DNA of 64,000 nucleotides from Cylicocyclus nassatus (lineage: Eukaryota > Nematoda > Chromadorea > Rhabditida > Strongylidae), in NCBI GenBank assembly GCA_958299035.1, contig CATQJL010000316.1, positions 36,397,441 to 36,461,440 on the forward strand, given 5' to 3'. Shown piece by piece: positions 56,689 to 64,000 of the stretch (positions are counted from its first letter, which is position 1; every line of letters begins with the position of its first letter). The notes beneath the pieces are model-generated. The model did no database searches. It saw only the letters and a program-made list of their open reading frames with translations, and was not told the origin of the DNA. The translations under genes and the position numbers were made by a program.

Positions 56689-59227
56689 TCATTGGGAAAC
56701 AGCCAGTTCCACAAATCTCTCGAAGTTCTCAACATAAGGTGCCAAAGATGTATGCTTGTATCCTGGAAACAAAATCAGAATATCGCACAGAAGGCTTGAA
56801 AGCAAGTCTCTCACCTAAAATCTTCCGATTTTCCTTCACGTCCTCGTCGTCGATGGTCTTCGATAGCTCACTGACTAGCAAGCTGAATGTATGACCATTG
56901 GTTACAAAGGTGTAGAATGCGCGAAACATTATGGAGGAGAAAATCATGAAGTATGTGTGTAGTTTGTGTAACTTGTATGGTTCGCGAAATTTACATTTTC
57001 AGACTGAACGATCAACAAGAATTCCCTTCAAACCAGCCAGTAAGAACGCATATATAGGTTCCAGACTTTGCCAATAAACCAAAAGAAACAGACTGTAGAG
57101 TTTGAGAGGGTAAAAACGAGTCCAACCTTATGAATAAACTTAGGATATGCAGATTTTGGAGACACATGAGTAGTCCATGATGCAAGGAAAGGTAAACTCA
57201 GATAAAGAAAACTCACTCAACACGAGGGCAAGCCTTCACATCAAAACTGCTGATATTGCTCACATCCAAGGGCACAGCGACGTTACCAGTCTTCGGGTGA
57301 ATACAAAATGGTGATTTCAACAAGTGATTCAAGCCTGTATAAAAGTAACAACAAAATAAGTTACATCAAAAAGTAGTAGTAGGCGCTTACCTGTTGATAC
57401 ATTCACATCCAAGCGAGGATAAGCATGCCAGAGCACAAACCATCGCAAGAAGTTTCGGCTTGGCCCGCTAACACTCTGTATGAAGAATATCATAGTGATA
57501 TTACCCATGATAGTTGACAAAAAGATATAAGAATATGGTGCAGCGGGTATCACCTCAGGAACAACTTGTTTGGCTTGGGTCATCTCTTTTCGATACTTAT
57601 CGTCAAATCGACGCTTCAGTAATTGCCACCTCTTTTCAGCGCTATCAACTCTAAAAGGTAATATGTGGAAAAAGATTGTAAACTCAACACTCTTGGAAGA
57701 ATCACATAAAGAACAAGTAGCAAGAAGTTCTTACCCCTGGAACTGCTCTCGTAAAGTTGCCTGAAGATCCGAATCCTCACAGTATTTTAGGACAGCGAGT
57801 GCATTATCCAGTTCAAGCCAGCCTTGCTCTATTACCTGGAAAGATCCATCACCTACATTACCGAAAAAGAAGTATAAACTCACCATAGCATCCATTTCGC
57901 CGCTATCCATGGCTACGCGATAAGCCGTTTCAACCATTGGATGGATGGGTTGCTGTTTCTTCGAAGATCTGCCTCCAAACATATCAAGTTTATCACCCTA
58001 AAACATTCTCTCTTACCAAGCAGGATAATCCTATTGTACTTGTAAAAGCTTCATAAAGCAACAAAGCGATTGTAAAAAAATAATGTGAATTCGAAATCAA
58101 CAACAGATGCATGACACATGAGCAAGTTACCACATTCCACAATCGCAACAAAAGACCACGGGAACGCACATGAGATGATAAGTGTGATGGAATCAAACTT
58201 ACCACAATAAGCGAAAGATATTCAGCCACAGCAGATCGTCCTATGTTAGTTAATTTCCTTGCTTTTTCATCCCCAATCCAACAATGAACACCACGACGGC
58301 CAGAGAATACCCACATACGCGCTTTGAATCCAAAATGCTCTTAAAAACAGCAAATTCATTCAACAAACATGATATAAACTGGAACTTACCATCTAATAAC
58401 CGATCCAGCACCTGAACTGCGAGCGATACAAATCGCCAACATTTCTCACAAACTTTTGCTTCTCTGAAAGTTTAGGAAGAAGATGAAGAGGAATGTATAT
58501 ATTTGTAAATGGTCTTGCAAGAAGGAAGAAGAATGAAAACTTACGAGCAACACTTTCTGACATTATCATAGTCTGTGAGATCGATATCAAACACAAGCTC
58601 CCTCTCTACTGCTTTGAAGTCAGAATGTTTCTTATTGTCTTTAGGCTGAAAGAAAATGTGTTAAGTGATTCAATTGTGCAATACCTGAATATTGTTTGAC
58701 TAATAAGGCAATGAGAAATGACATGAATAAAGTCTAACTGCACTGCCACTGCTCCAATAAGGAAATCCGGGGAATATTACCTGTCACAATGAAAGAAATG
58801 TGACTAACTCTGTGAGTGTAGACTGCTCCTATGTCAAGCTTGTGTGGGTTAACCTTACATAGCTCCGTCTCAAATTCATTCTGATCATTAAAACTGCGGT
58901 ATCGAAGATGGACATCTCCTTCCAAGATGAAAGCAAATTCACGTCGAGCAAAATAGTCGCTAGATTCTGAAATAAACGAAATTCTTTTCACATGACGTAC
59001 GTATTCATAAGAAAGGCACAAAATTCAATCCCAATATGGAAAATGATAGATTCTGTTGCCTAAAAAACTTCAACAAGTACTTCACTGAAAGCAAAAATAT
59101 GCTCTCAAAACATGGTCAACTCACTTTGATTGTAGCACAACCATTTCACGTAAGGCTTAAACGGAAATATCTTCTTGTAGTACTGCGGTAGAAACTGATT
59201 TAGAAGTGAGGTGTCGTAAACAGACAT
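56689..59227 (-). CDS. PRIM1: DNA primase small (catalytic) subunit
   Basis: Makes the RNA primers that DNA polymerase alpha extends during nuclear DNA replication; works as a heterodimer with the large primase subunit. Twelve exons join in frame, 409 aa (human 420): 59125-59227, 58809-58966, 58545-58645, 58390-58463, 58203-58339, 57884-57997, 57735-57835, 57554-57650, 57391-57475, 57217-57334, 56815-56882, 56689-56762. Conserved motifs appear in order: [18 protein letters not shown] (about 79-87), the catalytic pair in VFDIDL (D107, D109), zinc ligands C119, C120, C126 and C129, nucleotide-binding SGRRGVHCW (R160, R161, H164), the third catalytic Asp in PRLDVNVS (D318) and FCIHPKTG. The C-terminus [11 protein letters not shown] matches the family. 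The start is the conserved first Met; a TTTTGCAG acceptor 8 nt upstream with no preceding exon suggests trans-splicing. Introns are 48-334 bp. Intron 2 uses donor GTTAGT. No defect is visible. Confidence 0.95.
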
Positions 59228-59250
59228 ATAGAAAGCTGCAAAAGAATTTG
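59228..59250 (-). promoter_or_regulatory. Probable trans-splice acceptor of PRIM1
   Basis: On the minus strand a pyrimidine-rich TTCTTTTGCAG is followed by 8 nt (CTTTCTAT) and the PRIM1 start codon. With no upstream exon, this fits a nematode spliced-leader acceptor; an unseen 5' non-coding exon is the alternative. Confidence 0.5.
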
Positions 59251-59567
59251 AACGATTGCAAATCAAAAAAAAAACGATGAGACCAAGACACACATGGTAA
59301 AACAAACGAAATAGCTTCGGATATCTAAGCTATCTGTGGCATATGCACTGAAAGAGGTATACTAGCAAGATATAAGCTGTGGAGAAGTGAACATGAACTA
59401 TGAATAACGATAATTTCACGTGTTCCTCGTCACCAAGTGATTAGTAATTTGAACATTTCGGATTGGCGCCCTTCCATTGGCCGTGGAGCTCGTCACGCGA
59501 GGCCAAGGGAGAATGAGAAAATTGGAATTTCACCATGGTCTCCAATCTCTCGCCGACTCAAAGTCTT

Positions 59568-60245
59568 ACAAGGGAATGGCCAGAAGTCGAAGTAGCCAAT
59601 CCAAGCAAGTTGCACCAATCGCTGCAGCACTTAACGCTGATTGAATCTGTGTTCCATATCTGCTTAGCATTATTGACAAAAATGAACAGTTTTATTGCGA
59701 AAAATCGCACATAAAAATTGCGAAATTGAGCACATTGTTGCAATTTCAGCTCGCTTCTAGGCTTCAAGAATATATAGCAACCTGCATGTTCTGGCCCAGC
59801 ATTAGGCCGAACATGACACTGTACCAGGCTCGGCGCGAGCTGGCACGGGGAAATTTCAAAACGAAGTCTCCTTTGATCTTGAAATTTTTGTATGAACTCC
59901 CTTTTGATGCTAAACCCTAAGCGTAAAAACCCTCAAAAAACCGTCGACTAAACGAAAGAAACGTCGCAATTTTTGCGTCTTTTACGCCACAAAAACGATA
60001 CCCCTTTTGCTTTTTGTTCAAAAACGAAATCCAGCTTGACCCGATGCCAGCTTGCCGAGCCCTGCTCTGTACTGCCAAACTTGCGCTTTGCATGAACGAT
60101 TTCTTAGCAAAGTAACGGCCTTTAACGTCTCTTCGCCCACATAGGAGCCAAGCAGATTATGGAACACAGATGCGAAGATTTATGATTTTTTTGATTTTAT
60201 GAAGATGATTTTAGGATATAGATTTATGCCGCATCTATCCGGTCT
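59568..60245. mobile_element. ACAAGGGAA foldback element carrying a nested element
   Basis: The left end ACAAGGGAATGGCCAGAAGT matches the copy at 61372, and the body follows that copy (CGCTGATT, ATCTGTGTTCCATATCTGC, AAAAATCGCACA, GCATGTTCTGG). The right end is degraded: the arm sequence fades after about 60170 and no terminal CCCTTGT is present, so 60245 is approximate. It is interrupted at 59828-60066. Confidence 0.65.
59828..60066. mobile_element. GGCACGAG-type MITE nested in the foldback element
   Basis: Ends AGGCTCGGCGCGAGCTGGC and GCCAGCTTGCCGAGCCCTG; the interior shares ACGAAGTCTCCTTTGA, CCTCAAAAAACCGTCGACTAAA and the CAGCTTG block with 44961-45201. Flanks ACACTGTAC and CTCTGTACT look like a decayed 9-bp target duplication; the uninterrupted sequence is seen in the 61372 copy. 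Confidence 0.8.
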
Positions 60246-61371
60246 TGTATCAGGCTGCTGCATAAGTCCTGTCTGCTTTGAATCTTCTAGTTCAAAATAT
60301 CATAACTTTTTTCAAAATCAGCTTTTTTCCGTAAACTTAGTTTTTGTGTGTTGAGCAGTCTTTAGCCATCAGAGAAGTAACAGTTCTTGCAAAAACCCCG
60401 TTAAGGAAGAAGCAAGAACTCAAAAACTTTACAGTGCTCTAAACCTTCCTTTTTGACATGGCAATGCTCCCCTTATGAGAGACAGGCACAATAAGTAGCC
60501 ATGAGTAGATAGAGGAAATTTCCATGATTATTCTACACCTGGAAGTGCCCGTAGATCTTGAGTATCGAAAAATCTTCACGACCGGATAAAAACGAAGCCG
60601 TTTTTCAACCTCATTTTTATACATGTATGTATGCCCATTTTCAAAGATGAAAATTTTACACTTGCCGCGAGGGGTAAAAAGAAAGGTGGCTGGGCTCTGC
60701 TAGCTCTTGCTTTACTCTAGCACCTCCAACAAAAGACTCATCGATTGCCTCTATTCGCGGAAAGTTATTGCTTGTAGAACTCTTGTACAAGTAATCATTC
60801 TTCAACAACAGATTTTACTAGCAAAACGTTTTTTTTTCCTTGAATGTGACTTTGTGCATATACTGGACTGTTTCGCCCTTATTCCGTGATAATAGAAGTA
60901 CTTGCCTCGAAGAACATATTGTGGAGATTCTCTCGAAAGAACATTTTCTTAACTGAAAACGTGTCCCGACCATCTGGGGATCATAGGCTTGCAATCTCGT
61001 CAGACTTGGGATTTTACTACAATATAATATGTGTTAGAAAGAGTAGGAAAGTGCCTTCCTAATGGAGCAAATAATATCGCATTACGATGAAAATCCCCTG
61101 CATCGACTGCTTCAAACACAAGGCAACAAAATCGGGCAGAACTTATGTAGCAGCCCAGTATCTACCCCTCCTCTTTGGGGTCGATCGTTGCAGTATAGTC
61201 ATATTTTCTCTCTTTCTCCCTCATGGTAGGTGTATTCATATGTATCGTGTTTCCATTACATGTCCTTCCTAGCTTTTTGACCTCAAAATTACGCTTACAA
61301 CCATTATGGAAGGCTTCCGAGCAAGTCTCAGTTTCTTATTTTTCGCTTGCACGGATTGACTCTTTACGCTG
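60246..61371. other. No gene recognised
   Basis: AT-rich, short frames only. Confidence 0.4.
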
Positions 61372-61826
61372 ACAAGGGAATGGTCAAAAGTCGAAGTGGC
61401 CTATCCAGACAAGTTGCATACCATTCTATGCAGCATAAGACGCTGATTTCTAATCTGTTTTTCATATCTGCAGAGCGTTTTTGTAGGCGAAGTTATGTGC
61501 AGCTTTACTGCAAAAAAATCGCACACAAAAATTCCTAAATTAGGCACATCGTTGCTCTTTTAGCTCGCCTTTAGGTACGGGCCATATGAAGTGACCCAGT
61601 TGCATGTTTTGGTCCAAAACTGAGCCGAGAATGGCATTGTACGGCCAGGTTTGCCCCTTACACGCACCATTTTTTAGCAAAATAATGGCCTTCAAGGGCT
61701 TATAATTTCATCCACAAAAGTGCTCTGCAGATAAAGAAGACAGATTTAGAGTCAGAGTTTTATACTGCATCTAATGGTATGCACTTTAGTTGAATTGGCC
61801 ACTTCGATTTCTGATCATTCCCTTGT
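61372..61826. mobile_element. ACAAGGGAA foldback element
   Basis: Ends ACAAGGGAATGGTCAAAAGT and ATTTCTGATCATTCCCTTGT, with TCGAAGTGGCC / GGCCACTTCGA arms and a pairing that weakens inward. It gives the uninterrupted sequence at the site where the 59568 copy has its nested insertion. Confidence 0.82.
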
Positions 61827-63230
61827 GAGTCCAAAATCCATTTTGCGAGAGAAGGCGCAGAAACGGCGAATAAAGGCGTTTTCCAAAGCCTTTCGATTTA
61901 AATTTGGACGAGTGGAAAAGTTTCCGCCGATGTTGAGACGCAGAGTCGCCGGCGAACTTTATCATCATATCTACAGCGGCATGCGCACTCTAGTTTGGAG
62001 TTTATTTGATGTCCATCCTGGTTGCCTCACTGCCATTATTAAAAAATCAAATCAGCAGTTCATCTGAGCAAAGACTAGGATATAATTGCGCGAAAAGTAG
62101 ATGGGATTCAAAGTTTATTAAGTGGAAAACCTGTAGCTGCGCATCACAACTCAATAGCGCTCATGTATCCCTGGTAAATCCCTCGTGGATAGCAAACGTA
62201 CATCAAAGACATGCTTCCATGTCGATTGATTTCTGGTGAGGGAAAGGAGGATAATGTAGTATGTAATAATTTTATCAATGTGAATTCGATGCTGTTGATG
62301 GTGACGAGAAGGAGCAGAATCTAAAAAGCAACGCATTACTCAGTATAGGTCATGGCACGTCGTAATGATCTGGAATCAAGAACAATCTCGCAAGAAAATT
62401 TGATTCATGGATAACGATCCGTCTATATGTCACCTAATGTCATTCCTTAAATTTACCGAATTTCTTGACGACATAAAAAAAACAATTTTTCGGCATAGTG
62501 ACGTGTTTGCTTGAAAGTATATAGTTCTTTAGAAGAGAGGTATGCCACATCCTCATCTACTTGTTACTTTAGCCGGAGTTGACACTCCTTGAAAAATGAA
62601 TTCTATCATTTTTCCGCTGATCCGCTGAATTTCCTGAATAGCCAGCAGACGATTCATGCAAAGAGCAATTACGTCTGCTCGAACTTATTTGGAAGCATGC
62701 GATACATGGTCCGTGTTCAGAGCTTGATTTTGCATCGCTAAGCAGATGCGAGAATGCTTTGAGGGCTACCCCAATTAGCAAAGAAATGCTACTGAGGTAG
62801 GCAACGACGGGTATCCGTTATATCCAGGGTAAAGCGTGGGGTGTGGCATGCCACACCTGGAGGGTCGTATCGAGGAATCAGGGGGGGGGTCGTATCAAGC
62901 ATGATATTCGTTAACAATGTCATATAGGCCCACCATGCAAATATTAGCACATTGATGCTTGACCCATTGTCGTACACGTATAGTAAGCATGATCAAAGGT
63001 TCTATAAAGCATAAGAGCATCGTTTTGTGACTAGCAAGTAAAATAACCCCTGTGGTCCAGTTTCAGCAAATTCTGAGGTTTCCAAATACAGGATCACCTA
63101 AAAGAGATGGTCGTTTTTGAACATGTTACTTTGTTTCATTGGTAAGTTAACTACTTTTTTGCGCTGAATACAAAGAACTACTATTTTTTTGCTCACATTA
63201 GAAATCCTACTTCAAATGACCTCCAAATTG
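61827..63230. other. No gene recognised; one 18-bp palindrome and a 9-G run
   Basis: AT-rich with short frames only. A perfect palindrome GGTGTGGCATGCCACACC is at 62840-62857 and nine G at 62881-62889. Confidence 0.4.
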
Positions 63231-63584
63231 AAGGCAGCGTCCAGGCTGATCTGGACCTATGGGGCTTTTACGTGGAAAGTACTTTTGGGGCCCTAACTAA
63301 GGCACTGCCCAAGCGGCAGCTCAGGTAATGCTCTAATGGCTGAGATATTCCCCTCGAAACTGGCCCCCGCGAACGTATTCCATGGATTCATGGCAATTTC
63401 GCGCCGGGATCCACGCCTTGCGCCATGAATCCATGCGAAACACGGTCGCGGGGTCCAGTTTCGAGGGTAATATCTCAGCCATTACACTTCCTGAGCTGCC
63501 GCTTGGGCAGTGCCTTAGTTAGGGCCCCAAAAGTACTTTCCACGTAAAAGCCCCATAGGTCGAGATCTGCCTGGACGCTGCCTT
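63231..63584. mobile_element. Long foldback element of the AGGCAGCGTCC/TTAA family
   Basis: The ends AAGGCAGCGTCCAGGC and GCCTGGACGCTGCCTT sit beside TTGA and TTAA. The arms pair almost perfectly for over 130 bp (ACCTATGGGGCTTTTACGTG, AAGTACTTTTGGGGCCCTAA, GGCACTGCCCAAGCGGCAGC and complements) around a short centre containing CCATGGATTCATGG and CCATGAATCCATG. Unlike 12311-12748 the inner arms are retained, so this may be a fuller family member. Confidence 0.88.
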
Positions 63585-63639
63585 TAAAGAGTTAAGAGCA
63601 AGACAAAATCGCGTTTGTTCCATTTTTCGTTTTCAATGG

Positions 63640-63805
63640 CCCGTAGTAAAGCTCGGTCATGGGAGATTATCTCCCCTGAGACCTTCATGTGAGGTTCTGT
63701 CAGTAAAATGACGACCGCCCATTTCCGCAACGTCACCTGAGAGGTTAGCCTCAGGTGAAGTTCGGCAGGGAGATGATCTCCCTGCCGGGTCATGGGAGAT
63801 GATAT
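63640..63805. repeat. Cluster of short palindromes and repeats
   Basis: Contains a 23-bp interrupted palindrome centred on GGCAGGGAGAT-G-ATCTCCCTGCC (63764-63786), CACCTGAG...CTCAGGTG (63734-63757), and two direct copies of GGTCATGGGAGAT (about 63655 and 63788). Its GC content is higher than its surroundings. It is possibly the remains of another foldback element. Confidence 0.6.
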
Positions 63806-64000
63806 GAACGATGATGTCCAGAAATAGTGTGCTAAAGAGGAAACGCAGAGAAAATCTTCGTAAGTTGCTCCTGAGTAACTTACGATACACAGCAATTTGC
63901 CTAACACTGCGGACAAAATCGGCGCAAAATTGCACAACCGCGCCCGAAAAGGAGAGGATCGATGAACAGCTGATTTTGGCGAGGAAGACAGAAAAAAACA

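Noticed and set aside
1..64000. tRNA, rRNA, spliced-leader RNA genes and CRISPR arrays
   Set aside because: I looked for T-loop motifs, SL-like sequences and regularly spaced short repeats on both strands and found none that hold up; a GTTCGAATCC near 19950 lies inside a PPP4R4 coding exon.

Overview
The window looks like nuclear DNA of a nematode, probably a clade V (rhabditid or strongylid) species; the clade is inference. The evidence is gene structure. Two genes I can identify by protein family, and one I cannot, are built from many short exons. Their introns are often only 39-60 bp and mostly end in the nematode-type acceptor TTTCAG. Two of the start codons lie within 10 nt of an acceptor that has no upstream exon, as expected for spliced-leader trans-splicing. 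I saw no bacterial-style genes, operons, CRISPR arrays, tRNA genes or rRNA genes.

Host genes. (1) 671-2145, plus strand: the 3' part of an unrecognised gene. Eleven exons join in one frame (307 codons and a stop); its 5' end is not identified. (2) 15559-24789, minus strand: a complete 22-exon gene (821 aa) for a HEAT-repeat protein of the PPP4R4 family, a regulatory subunit of protein phosphatase 4. (3) 56689-59227, minus strand: a complete 12-exon gene (409 aa) for the small catalytic subunit of DNA primase, PRIM1, with all catalytic and zinc-binding residues present. A possible isolated exon lies at 14865-15028 (plus strand).

The rest, roughly 50 kb, is AT-rich intergenic and intronic DNA crowded with small non-autonomous DNA transposons. 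Recognisable families are: mariner-like elements with TTAGGTTG termini and TA target duplications (1-606, 8814-9588, 20241-21156, 32339-33184); a 170-bp TA-flanked MITE with CTTTGATTCAAC termini (six copies); TTAA-flanked elements with AGGCAG termini; foldback elements with ACAAGGGAA termini (four copies); GGCACGAGGTGGC-type elements with 9-10 bp target duplications; and several single-copy foldbacks. Elements are repeatedly nested inside each other, which gives an order of insertion. There are also two copies of a retrotransposon-like 3' tail, a 21-bp tandem repeat, a tandem segmental duplication, a degenerate minisatellite and many runs of 9-14 C or G.

The identified genes have unrelated jobs (phosphatase targeting and replication priming) and show no functional linkage. 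The interest of the window is mostly the unrecognised gene and the transposon archaeology. I found no convincing new multi-gene system.
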